A DNA stretch of 64,000 nt from Bacteroidota bacterium (GTDB taxonomy: Bacteria > Bacteroidota > Bacteroidia > Bacteroidales > UBA10428): NCBI GenBank assembly GCA_023442525.1, contig JAEZZA010000011.1:62001-126000 (forward strand), read 5' to 3'. Each line of letters opens with the position of its first letter. Positions within the stretch are counted from its first letter, which is position 1. This document shows, in pieces, positions 26,795 to 35,468 of the stretch. The notes under the pieces are model-generated. The model made no database searches and was not told where the DNA came from. It worked only from the letters and a program-made list of their open reading frames with translations. Made by a program: the position numbers and the translations under genes.

Positions 26795-28204
26795 CTACAG
26801 TTTGTAAGGTCTGCGGTATTCATATTGTACCAGACGGTGATTCTGGGCTTCGGTATCGTCACCTTCGAATTTGAGGGTTGCAGGATTCCACTTCACCGGA
26901 CGACCGAGTTCGGTGGCAATGTTACCGAGGCAGCATAACGTATTGGTGCTGCATCCAACCTCAACCGGAGCAATAGGATCTTTACGCGAACGTACCGAAT
27001 CGATGAAATTCTGCATATGCGGCGAACTGATTTCAAAGCTGCCTCCGCCTCTCTTGGCGCTCTTCTGCATTTCTTCGTACATCTTGCGTCTTTCTTCATC
27101 AGTCATTTTCCTTGGCCTTCTTCCGGCAAGCTCAGAAGGAACCAGGTTTGCCTTTGAACAGGCCAGGTAACCACGAGCCACTTCTATCCATCCATCGGTG
27201 CCGATAAATTTGATTCCCTGTGCATCGGGCATATCATCGAGGTAGGGTTGCTCGGTCATTACTATACCATTGATATACTTGAAAGTAAGATACTGCTGAC
27301 CATTATATCCTTTAGGAATAATTTCGCAAGGGCCTGAGCCGTCCATTCCTATTGCGGCCTGAGAAATGTCGAACATATGTGCTCCCCAGTCGGCTGTAAA
27401 ACCGTTTCCGGTTTCGCGGTACCAACGCCATGCACCCCATAATTTTTCATTTTCTTCGGGCTCCAGTGATATGGGAGGACATAAATCGGGATGATAGTGA
27501 ATCCTGGAATCGTTGAGAGGGCCCATCCACAAGTTCCAGTTCAGGTTTTGAGGAACCGGCACTTCAGGGAGATCAAACGGTTTGGGAGGAGCTCCAACTC
27601 TGGCGTAAATTTTTGTAATATGACCGATTGATCCGTTGCGAACCAATTCAATGGCTTTCTGGAATTCTTTGCTGGATCGTTGCTGGCTGCCAACCTGGAT
27701 AACTTTCTTCAGATCGCGCGAAACACGTACCATTTTCAATCCCTCTTTTATTGTAAATGCCAAAGGCTTCTGACAATATACGTCTTTGCCGGCCTGGCAG
27801 GCGTGAATTGTTTGAAGTGCATGCCAGTGGTCGGGCGTGACAACTTCAACGGCATCAATATCAGTACGCTCGAGCAGTTGCTCGTATTGTTCGTACATAT
27901 CGCAGCGAACATGCATACCTTTTGATTTCTGCCATGCCTCTATCCGTTTTTTAAACCGGAGCTGTTTCATACTATCCACATCGCATCCGGCAACAACCTG
28001 AACCCCGGGCACACTTGAGAAACCTGCAAAATCAGATAAAGCCTGCTGTCCAAGTCCTATAAAACCCATAACCACCCTGTCGCTCGGTGCTATGCGTACT
28101 CCATCGATCACATAACTCGGAAGTATAGTCAGTCCCGTTAATCCAAGCGCCGACATACCCAAAAACTCACGGCGGTTTAATCCCTTTTTTGATTTATGTT
28201 TCAT
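26795..28204 (-). CDS. Gfo/Idh/MocA-family oxidoreductase, Tat-like signal
   Basis: 469 residues. The N-terminus KKGLNRREFLGMSALGLTG is a twin-arginine-like signal (RREFLG), as in many exported Bacteroidota members. The Rossmann strand is VVMGFIGLGQQALSDF; EVVTPDHWHALQTIHACQAGKDVYCQKPLAF carries the family EKP-like motif (here QKP), and GNGFTADWGAHMFDISQAA the substrate-side motif. Such enzymes oxidise or reduce sugars, often at C3 of glucosides, with tightly bound NAD(P). Unlike the copies at 59.6-62.9 kb it stands alone, ended by a strong terminator and preceded by about 190 bases of AT-rich DNA. Confidence 0.85.
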   Translation of the reverse strand: MKHKSKKGLNRREFLGMSALGLTGLTILPSYVIDGVRIAPSDRVVMGFIGLGQQALSDFAGFSSVPGVQVVAGCDVDSMKQLRFKKRIEAWQKSKGMHVRCDMYEQYEQLLERTDIDAVEVVTPDHWHALQTIHACQAGKDVYCQKPLAFTIKEGLKMVRVSRDLKKVIQVGSQQRSSKEFQKAIELVRNGSIGHITKIYARVGAPPKPFDLPEVPVPQNLNWNLWMGPLNDSRIHYHPDLCPPISLEPEENEKLWGAWRWYRETGNGFTADWGAHMFDISQAAIGMDGSGPCEIIPKGYNGQQYLTFKYINGIVMTEQPYLDDMPDAQGIKFIGTDGWIEVARGYLACSKANLVPSELAGRRPRKMTDEERRKMYEEMQKSAKRGGGSFEISSPHMQNFIDSVRSRKDPIAPVEVGCSTNTLCCLGNIATELGRPVKWNPATLKFEGDDTEAQNHRLVQYEYRRPYKL

Positions 28205-28398
28205 ATATTTTCGAATAATGAAGTTGTTATTAAAAATTAAATATATAAATATTAAATAAGTTCACTCCTGATTATCTACAAAACCTTATTTCTAACAGAC
28301 AAATCGTTTTTTCCTATATTTATTCTGTAAAAATAATCTTAATTAAACTTTCAGGCCAGGTTAATAACCATTGCATCCTGAAACAAAACTTAAAAGCT

Positions 28399-30153
28399 AT
28401 GAGATATTTAATTACACTTTTCTTTTTTGTTGCATGTCTAATATCCGGCACACAGGGACAGGGATTTCTTAAAGTAAACGGAAAACAAATTACGGATGGT
28501 AATGGCAAAGAAATTATTTTGCGGGGGATGGGACTTGGAGGCTGGATGCTTCAGGAAGGTTATATGCTGCAGATTAACGGTCAGGGATCACAGCATACAA
28601 TTAAGGCAAGAATAACCGAAATCATAGGTAAAGAAAAATGTGATGAGTTTTACACTCTGTGGCTGCAAAATCACATGACCAGGTCGGATGTGGATTCACT
28701 GGCAAAGTGGGGTTTCAACAGCGTAAGACTGCCTATGCATTACAATTTGTTCACTTTACCGATAGAAGAAGAACCCATACAAGGCGAACATACGTGGCTG
28801 ACAAAGGGTTTTGAACTAACTGACAGCCTGCTGGCATGGTGCAAAGCCAATAATATGTATCTTATTCTCGATCTGCATGCAGCACCCGGTGGACAGGGGA
28901 AGGATGCCAATATTTCGGATTACGACGAAAATAAACCCTCTCTTTGGGAGAGTGACCTCAACAAACAAAAGACTGTTGCATTATGGCGAAAGCTTGCTGA
29001 GCATTACGCCAATGAGCCGATGATAGGAGGATACGATCTGATTAACGAACCCAACTGGACATTCGAAGGTAAAAACCGTAACGGGCTCGAAGATACCGGA
29101 AATAAGCCTATTTGGGATTTTTACTATGAGATCACCAAAGCCATCCGTGAGGTCGATCGCAATCATATAATTATTATTGAAGGTAATGGTTGGGGCAACA
29201 ATTACAGGGGACTCGAAAGACTTTGGGATGACAACCTGGTAATGAGTTTTCATAAATATTGGAATGCAAATACACCGAACACTCTCAGCAATATTCTGAG
29301 CTTGCGTGACAAATTTAATGTTCCGGTGTGGCTGGGTGAAAGCGGTGAAAATTCCGATAAGTGGTTTACAGATTGTATTAACCTGGTTGAGAAAAACAAT
29401 ATAGGTTGGGCCTGGTGGCCGTTGAAAAAAATCAACTCTGTTGTTTGTCCCTTAATGATTGTTGCACCTCCTGAATACAAGCAGCTTACCGATTACTGGA
29501 ATAACAGGGGACCAAAACCGTCATCTGAACTTGCCGGTAAAGTACTTTTTGAACTTGCCGGAAATCTGAAAGCCGAGAAGTGCCGGTATAACAAAGATGT
29601 GATTGATGCCATGTTCAGGCAGCGTAACACTTCAAGCACGGTGCCTTACAATGCAAAATCTCTTCCGGGACGGATTTATGCAGCCGATTTTGACATGGGA
29701 GTAGCCGGAATGGCATACAACGACAGGGATAACGAAAATACGGGCGAAGAAGGCAAGCGTGCCGGAAATAAGGGAAGGCAATACCGCAACGATGGTGTGG
29801 ATATTGCTGTCAGCACTGATGATCAAATCTTCTCAAACGGGTATAAGGTGATATCAATTGAAAATGGTGAATGGATGCAGTTTACAATAGACGTGAAGAA
29901 AAAGGGCACTTATACCATTAATTTAAGAACAACCAACAAGGGAGGACTGGTCAAATTAAATGCATATAAGGAATTGCCACTTACAAATGAGATTGAACCG
30001 GTTGCAACCTCAGGCAACCTTACCATACCCGAAGGGGGAGCAACATGGATCACAGCAGCTATAGGTAAAATTAAACTGCCCAAAGGCAGGGTATATCTCC
30101 GGTTATTGGTTGTTGAAGGTGGATTTGAACTGGGATACCTGGAGCTCCGGTAG
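28399..30153 (+). CDS. Secreted GH5 glycoside hydrolase with C-terminal CBM-like domain
   Basis: 584 residues with a signal peptide (YLITLFFFVACLISGTQGQ). The catalytic domain (about 25-390) has KWGFNSVRLPMHYNLF, LILDLHAAPGGQG, acid/base Glu in YDLINEPNWTFEG, MSFHKYWNAN and nucleophile Glu in VWLGESGENSD. These mark GH5, with resemblance to exo-beta-1,3-glucanase-like and related subfamilies; substrate not assignable by eye. Residues about 430-584 (GRIYAADFDMG, then GEWMQFTIDVKKKGTYTINL and a final GYLELR) look like a CBM6-type carbohydrate-binding module. No type IX sorting domain. Confidence 0.85.
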   Translation: MRYLITLFFFVACLISGTQGQGFLKVNGKQITDGNGKEIILRGMGLGGWMLQEGYMLQINGQGSQHTIKARITEIIGKEKCDEFYTLWLQNHMTRSDVDSLAKWGFNSVRLPMHYNLFTLPIEEEPIQGEHTWLTKGFELTDSLLAWCKANNMYLILDLHAAPGGQGKDANISDYDENKPSLWESDLNKQKTVALWRKLAEHYANEPMIGGYDLINEPNWTFEGKNRNGLEDTGNKPIWDFYYEITKAIREVDRNHIIIIEGNGWGNNYRGLERLWDDNLVMSFHKYWNANTPNTLSNILSLRDKFNVPVWLGESGENSDKWFTDCINLVEKNNIGWAWWPLKKINSVVCPLMIVAPPEYKQLTDYWNNRGPKPSSELAGKVLFELAGNLKAEKCRYNKDVIDAMFRQRNTSSTVPYNAKSLPGRIYAADFDMGVAGMAYNDRDNENTGEEGKRAGNKGRQYRNDGVDIAVSTDDQIFSNGYKVISIENGEWMQFTIDVKKKGTYTINLRTTNKGGLVKLNAYKELPLTNEIEPVATSGNLTIPEGGATWITAAIGKIKLPKGRVYLRLLVVEGGFELGYLELR

Positions 30154-30171
30154 CCAGCCTTATGGTATTCT

Positions 30172-30197
30172 GGGACATATGGGACATATGGGACAAT
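30172..30197 (+). repeat. Short tandem repeat, 9-base unit GGGACATAT
   Basis: Two full copies and a partial third copy of GGGACATAT. A related GGGGACATTTGG occurs about 60 bases further on. Non-coding, in the tail-to-tail gap after the GH5 gene. No function seen. Confidence 0.5.
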
Positions 30198-30277
30198 TGG
30201 TACTTATCTTCCAAGTCTTCTGGTCTTTTAAGTCAGATTTCCGGGATCACGGACTCCGGGGACATTTGGTATTGACT

Positions 30278-31312
30278 TTAAATATGTATCATCGCCTTCA
30301 CCACCCCATCCCTATATCCTGCTACCAATTCAAAAGCAGCGGGAGTGTCTTCGAACCGGAAATTATGGGTTTGCATCGTGTCCGGCTTCAGACTTCCGTT
30401 TTCGATCATTTCCAGGGTTTTTTTAACAGCTTCGTTCTGCCGTCGTACATTCTGAATGGCAATTTCCTTACGACGCATAAGATCTGCATTAAAGCTCCAT
30501 GTCGAAAATGAGGGTATGCCAATAATGAGTAGCTTACCACCGGGTTTGAGCAATTGAAAAGCCTGGTCAATGGCTTCCTGTTTGCCGCAGCATTCAAATA
30601 CGGCATCGAGTTGTCCGGGTTCGCGACATAATATTTCTTCAACAATATTTTCGAGTCCTGCATTACCGGTCCATGAAGCACCTATTTCAGCTGCTTTTTT
30701 CAGCCTGTCATCCAACAGGTCGGTCATGAAAATCCGGGATGCACCCGATGAAAGTGCCGGCAACAGCACGCTTAATCCTATTGGTCCCGATCCAAGGATG
30801 GCAATTTTTGCCCCTTTTAGCGATCCATATAATAGGGTAGCATATACTCCAATTGCCAGTGGTTCCGACAATGCTCCCTGATCCAGGGTCATGCTGTCGC
30901 TTAATCTGAAACAACTTGTTTCGGGCATAACAATATATTCCGACAGGCAACCTTCGGCCTGGCCCGGGCAACCCAGGAATCGAAGTTTACGACAGGTATG
31001 GAAACGTCCCGATACGCACTGGTCGCAGGTAAAACAAGGCATTGCGGGATCAATGGCAACCTTATCGCCTGGCATCACACGTGTGACAGAAGGACCGACT
31101 TCCTCAATAATACCTGCACCTTCATGGCCCACGGTAAACGGATACTCGACCACCTGGCTGCCTATTTTGCCCTCGGTGTAATAATGTATATCCGACCCGC
31201 ATACACCAACTGATTTCATTCGGATAAGCACTTCATCAGGTTTTTTTATTTGCGGTGCGGGCTTTTCAATGAGTTCCATCCTTCTCAGGCCAGTGAGCAC
31301 CATTGATTTCAT
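30278..31312 (-). CDS. Zinc-dependent sugar/polyol dehydrogenase (MDR family)
   Basis: 344 residues. Catalytic zinc site: Cys in SVGVCGSDIHYY and the HE pair in FTVGHEGAGIIEEVG. Structural zinc cysteines: CFTCDQCVSGRFHTC. The nucleotide-binding turn is AILGSGPIGLSVL, with ASRIFMTDLLDDR after it, where the Asp suggests NAD rather than NADP. Closest by pattern to sorbitol, xylitol or L-iditol/threonine dehydrogenases. It diverges from the LarA-like gene with an 80-base gap, so a shared regulatory region is possible, perhaps linking hydroxyacid and polyol metabolism. Confidence 0.88.
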   Translation of the reverse strand: MKSMVLTGLRRMELIEKPAPQIKKPDEVLIRMKSVGVCGSDIHYYTEGKIGSQVVEYPFTVGHEGAGIIEEVGPSVTRVMPGDKVAIDPAMPCFTCDQCVSGRFHTCRKLRFLGCPGQAEGCLSEYIVMPETSCFRLSDSMTLDQGALSEPLAIGVYATLLYGSLKGAKIAILGSGPIGLSVLLPALSSGASRIFMTDLLDDRLKKAAEIGASWTGNAGLENIVEEILCREPGQLDAVFECCGKQEAIDQAFQLLKPGGKLLIIGIPSFSTWSFNADLMRRKEIAIQNVRRQNEAVKKTLEMIENGSLKPDTMQTHNFRFEDTPAAFELVAGYRDGVVKAMIHI

Positions 31313-31391
31313 GCCGGTAATTTTTAAAGTTCAGGACACTAAAGTATGAAATAAATAATTCTAATTTTGGAATCTCCTGAATACCGAAAAA

Positions 31392-32618
31392 ATGAACCTG
31401 AAACTTAAGTACGGAAAACAACTGCTTGCATTTGATTTTCCTTCTGAAACTGTAACCCCTCATTTCACTGAGCCTGTTTATGAAATAAGTAAGGAGAAGT
31501 TCCAGGACGATCTCAATAAAAATCTTCCTGAATCGGGCGGAAAATACAGTAATGTAGCAATCGTTGTGTCGGATAAAACACGCTTATGCGGATATCCGCT
31601 TTACCTGCCCTGGATAACAGAACTTCTGATGCAAAAGGGTGCAAATGCGGAGAATATAACGTTCTATATTGCCTACGGCACTCATGCCCGGCAAACCGAC
31701 GAGGAAAGCTTATCGGGCTACGGGGATACCTATAACAAATTCCGGTTTGTACATCACGACTGTACCGACACAACCATATTCACCGATTTTGGATATACAA
31801 AGCGGGGAACTCCCGTTGCTTTCCGTACGGATATTGTTAACAGCTCACTGCTGATTACATTCGGATCCATTTCTCATCACTATTTTGCAGGATATGGAGG
31901 GGGCCGTAAAATGCTTTTCCCGGGACTTGCCCCAAAACTGGCTGTTTACCATAATCACGGTTTGTTTTTGGATATTCCCGGCCGGAGGCTGCATCCCGGA
32001 TGTCAGCCCGGCCAACTCGACGGGAATCCGATAGCTGAAGATCTCAAAGAGATTGATTCATTCGCTCCCGCGAAGATATCCATCCATGGTATTCTGAACT
32101 CCGAAGCCAAGGTTTGCCAGCTTATTACAGGTCGAACTTATGATGATTTTCTTGCTGCCTGCAAAATACACGACAACTATTTCCGGTACCGGAGTGATGA
32201 AAAATACGACCTGGTAGTGGCTTCAGGCGGCGGATATCCGAAAGACATCAACTTTATACAGGCTCACAAATCGGTGCATCATGCCGCTGCTTTTGTTAAA
32301 GATGGCGGCAAGCTTATAGTATTGCTCGAATGCGTTGATAAAATCGGTTCAAACTACTTCATGAAGTATATAGAAACCGGGAGTTTCGCCGCAGCTTTTA
32401 ACATACTTGAGCGAAATTATGAAGGTAATGGCGGAACTGCCCTTTCGATGATGCAGAAAGCCGGGCGCATACAGATATATATGGTTACTTCACTCGACGA
32501 AGAAACATGCCGGGCTCTCGGAGCTAAAAAAGTGGATGAAAGTGAAGCTCAGAAAATAATAGATTCTTCAAATGGAAGTATCGCAGCTATTGCAAATGCC
32601 AGTATGCTTGTAAAATAA
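31392..32618 (+). CDS. LarA-like nickel-pincer racemase/epimerase
   Basis: 408 residues, LarA (DUF2088) family. LarA of Lactobacillus plantarum interconverts lactate enantiomers using a nickel pincer nucleotide bound to a lysine. The key residues are conserved at near-constant offset: His 98 (YGTHARQ), His 163 (SISHHYFAGY), Lys 173 (GGGRKMLFPG) and His 189 (YHNHG), equivalent to LarA His 108, His 174, Lys 184 and His 200. The substrate loop SDKTRLCGYPLYLP differs from the SDxTRPxP of lactate racemase, so another 2-hydroxyacid is likely. No larB, larC or larE cofactor genes are in the window. An exact TAATTTTG box at 31362-31369 may be its -7 element. Confidence 0.85.
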   Translation: MNLKLKYGKQLLAFDFPSETVTPHFTEPVYEISKEKFQDDLNKNLPESGGKYSNVAIVVSDKTRLCGYPLYLPWITELLMQKGANAENITFYIAYGTHARQTDEESLSGYGDTYNKFRFVHHDCTDTTIFTDFGYTKRGTPVAFRTDIVNSSLLITFGSISHHYFAGYGGGRKMLFPGLAPKLAVYHNHGLFLDIPGRRLHPGCQPGQLDGNPIAEDLKEIDSFAPAKISIHGILNSEAKVCQLITGRTYDDFLAACKIHDNYFRYRSDEKYDLVVASGGGYPKDINFIQAHKSVHHAAAFVKDGGKLIVLLECVDKIGSNYFMKYIETGSFAAAFNILERNYEGNGGTALSMMQKAGRIQIYMVTSLDEETCRALGAKKVDESEAQKIIDSSNGSIAAIANASMLVK

Positions 32619-32644
32619 AGTATTAACTCGTAGAAATGCTTATC

Positions 32645-34192
32645 ATGAAAACCATTAAAAGCTTTAGTCAGTTTGTCCTTATTGTTCTTTTTCTGATCTC
32701 ATGTAAAACCGGATCACAATATACAGCAACTACTTCGCTGGAACGTAATACTCCCGAAGCTGAAGGTGTTTCATCCGAAGCCATTCTTACGTTTCTTGAT
32801 TCGGCTGATGCAAGCATCCACGAATTCCACAGTATTATGATATTGCGCCACGGCAAAGTAATAGCCGAAGGATGGTGGACACCGTATTCCCCCGATTTAC
32901 GTCATACCCTGTATTCAACCAGCAAGAGCTTCACTTCAACAGCAACAGGTTTTGCAGTGAACGAGGGTTTTATTTCTGTAGAAGATAAAGTGGCCGATTT
33001 CTTCCCGAATGACCTTCCCGAAGTTGTAAGTCCGTTTCTTGCTGAAATGACAATTAAGGATCTTTTGACCATGTCGGTGGGAATGGATCCTGATCCTACT
33101 TTCCGTCGTATGTCCGATTCAAATTGGATCAGTGCTTTTTTGCATACACCGGTTTTGTATGAACCCGGCACCAGGTTTCTTTACAATTCTCTGGCCACTT
33201 ATATGTTATCGGCTATTGTTCAGAAAGAAACCGGAGAAAAAATAGTTGACTACCTTACTCCGCGGCTTTTTGAGCCACTGGGAATCGAAGGTATGGATTG
33301 GGAAGAAGATCCCATGGGCATAAATACAGGAGGATGGGGACTCCGGTTAAAGACAGAAGATATGGCGAAGTTTGGTCAGCTTTTACTTCAGAAGGGCGAC
33401 TGGAATGGCGATCAGATAATATCTTCAGAATGGGTGGAAGAAGCCACAACCTTTAAAATCGATCAATATCCGGGCGCCCGTCAGTCGCAACGCGATTCGA
33501 GCGACTGGTTGCAGGGTTATTGCTACCAGTTCTGGAGATGCCGGAATAACGCCTTCAGAGCCGACGGTGCCTATGGGCAGTATATAATCGTGATGCCCGA
33601 TCAGGACGCCGTAGTTGCTATCACCTCGGAATCGTCCAATATGCAGGACCAGATTAACCTGGTCTGGAAATACATCCTTCCGGCATTTCAGTCCGGCCCG
33701 CTTCCCGCTAACGCTGAAGCAGCCGATCGCCTGAAAAGTCGTCTGGCATCATTGAAAATTGAACCTCCGGTCCCCGGCAAAAGTACTATGGCTTCTCAAA
33801 TGAATCCGGTCCGGTACACACTTTCTCCGAACCCTCTTCAAATCGGAACTATTGCCTTTGAAATGACCGATTCGGCTTGTAATGTAACTCTCGCTGTAGC
33901 TGGAAAGGAATATAAACATACTTACGGTGCCGGAAAATGGGTGACTGATGAGACCGGTCGGCCCGGTCCAAGTCTTACCGGCCCGGTTAAGATCACCGAT
34001 TCTTTCAAAGTCGCCGGAGCTTACAGCTGGAAAGATGATAACACCCTGGAACTCGTGCTGAGCTATATCGAAAGTCCGCATCATGAAACTATAACCTGCA
34101 AGTTCGACAAGGAAAAGATATCGTTGAATGTTGCGCCAAGCCAGGCGTTCGGTAGCTATTCAACGAGTATATCAGGGGTGAAGAGCAACTGA
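32645..34192 (+). CDS. Serine beta-lactamase-like hydrolase (class C family), lipoprotein
   Basis: 515 residues from the ATG at 32645; an ATG at 32636 adds three residues. SPII signal with lipobox FLISC. The beta-lactamase/transpeptidase-like fold shows the nucleophile SxxK as STSKSFTS, the YxN-like YNSLATYMLSA, and WGLRLKTEDMAKFGQLLL, which are typical of the class C/esterase group (COG1680). The last ~130 residues form a beta-rich domain (about 390-515). These proteins are esterases, D-aminopeptidases or peptidases more often than lactamases. It follows the LarA-like gene by 26 bases and may share its message. Confidence 0.82.
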   Translation: MKTIKSFSQFVLIVLFLISCKTGSQYTATTSLERNTPEAEGVSSEAILTFLDSADASIHEFHSIMILRHGKVIAEGWWTPYSPDLRHTLYSTSKSFTSTATGFAVNEGFISVEDKVADFFPNDLPEVVSPFLAEMTIKDLLTMSVGMDPDPTFRRMSDSNWISAFLHTPVLYEPGTRFLYNSLATYMLSAIVQKETGEKIVDYLTPRLFEPLGIEGMDWEEDPMGINTGGWGLRLKTEDMAKFGQLLLQKGDWNGDQIISSEWVEEATTFKIDQYPGARQSQRDSSDWLQGYCYQFWRCRNNAFRADGAYGQYIIVMPDQDAVVAITSESSNMQDQINLVWKYILPAFQSGPLPANAEAADRLKSRLASLKIEPPVPGKSTMASQMNPVRYTLSPNPLQIGTIAFEMTDSACNVTLAVAGKEYKHTYGAGKWVTDETGRPGPSLTGPVKITDSFKVAGAYSWKDDNTLELVLSYIESPHHETITCKFDKEKISLNVAPSQAFGSYSTSISGVKSN

Positions 34193-34291
34193 TATTAATT
34201 ATAAAATGCCAATGCGGCCTATAATTTCTCCTGATTTCCGTTGTTAGGTAATCAGTAGAAATGTTATACTAATAATTCAAACATAAAAAAA

Positions 34292-35422
34292 ATGCCTGTT
34301 TTTCGATTTCTGATCATACTGCTCACGTTCATACTGATAAATGTTTATTTGTTTATGCGCGGGTGGCAGGCCATTCCTTCGCGTTATGGCTTGCACCTGG
34401 CTTATTCCCTGGTGTATGTTGTTACTTTCTCATCGATATTTTTCGCCATTTTTCTGGGCAACCGTCTTCCCATCTGGCTGGGCCATGCATTTGAGATAAT
34501 CGGTGGTTACTGGATGATCCTTTTCGTTTATATTGTATTTGCCGCAATTATTGGCGATCTGCTTCGCCTGGCCAATAATTGGTTTGGTATTTTTCCGCAG
34601 GCAATAACTGCAAATTATCAGGCAGCCAAATTCGGATATTTGATTTCAGTGCTGGTAATACTGTTTCTCATTTCAATAATTGGTTACATACGCTTCAATA
34701 ATCCCACAATTACCCGGCTGAATGTTCCGTTTGAAAATCCTCATCGCGATAAGACTGAGATCCACGCTGTGGTAATCAGTGATACTCATTTGGGAAACCT
34801 CATTCGTAAAGAACGGCTCAGTAACTGGGTTGAATTAATAAATGAGCAGAAGCCCGATATTATTCTGATTGCCGGCGACCTTATTGATCATAGCCTGAAG
34901 ACGGTTGAACTTCAGAAAATGGAAGAGGAACTGTTACAGCTTAAGGCTACTTATGGCGTCTACGCCATTCCCGGAAACCACGATTATTACGCGGGAATTG
35001 AAGGGACTCTTAAGTTTATGAAACGGTCGGGGATAACTGTATTGCGTGATTCGGTAGTAATTATCGATAATAAAATTGCGCTGATCGGCCGGGATGATAT
35101 TACCAACAGAAATCGCAGGCAACTCGGTTCGCTGGTTGAAGGTCTTAATTCAGGAATGCCCCGGATTGTACTGGATCACCAGCCTCATAGCATGGGTGAA
35201 TCACTCGATAACCAAATCGATCTTCATATATCGGGACACACGCATAACGGACAGATATTTCCCCTTAATCTTATTGTTGCAAAGATTTACGAATTGGGAT
35301 ACGGTTACAAAAAGACAGGTAACACACACTACTTTGTTTCTTCGGGCCTGGGCTTGTGGGGAGCGCCTCTTCGATTTGGAACCCGGTCGGAAATAGTTAG
35401 TATTATGCTGAAGGTTAACTGA
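34292..35422 (+). CDS. Membrane-anchored metallophosphoesterase
   Basis: 376 residues. Four hydrophobic segments occupy about residues 1-145. The C-terminal calcineurin-like domain carries all metal motifs: AVVISDTHLGN, IILIAGDLIDHS, AIPGNHDYY, and LHISGHTHNGQIFP near the end. This matches the YkuE/YaeI-like group of membrane-linked phosphoesterases, some of which act on lipid-linked phosphates; the substrate here is not known. It precedes the cardiolipin synthase gene by 46 bases on the same strand, which would fit a role in phospholipid turnover. Confidence 0.85.
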   Translation: MPVFRFLIILLTFILINVYLFMRGWQAIPSRYGLHLAYSLVYVVTFSSIFFAIFLGNRLPIWLGHAFEIIGGYWMILFVYIVFAAIIGDLLRLANNWFGIFPQAITANYQAAKFGYLISVLVILFLISIIGYIRFNNPTITRLNVPFENPHRDKTEIHAVVISDTHLGNLIRKERLSNWVELINEQKPDIILIAGDLIDHSLKTVELQKMEEELLQLKATYGVYAIPGNHDYYAGIEGTLKFMKRSGITVLRDSVVIIDNKIALIGRDDITNRNRRQLGSLVEGLNSGMPRIVLDHQPHSMGESLDNQIDLHISGHTHNGQIFPLNLIVAKIYELGYGYKKTGNTHYFVSSGLGLWGAPLRFGTRSEIVSIMLKVN

Positions 35423-35468
35423 CAGGTACTCCAAATTTTGTATCTTTAAGCATTAGCACTTCAATTTC

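Noticed and set aside
28205..28398. AT-rich gap between divergent Gfo and GH5 genes as a possible regulatory island
   Set aside because: Contains TTTG and TA-rich stretches but no good -7 match at the right distance on either strand; I see no gene or hairpin.
30110..30511. 133-codon plus-strand frame across the GH5-dehydrogenase gap
   Set aside because: Overlaps the ends of both real genes and translates the short repeat; no family features.
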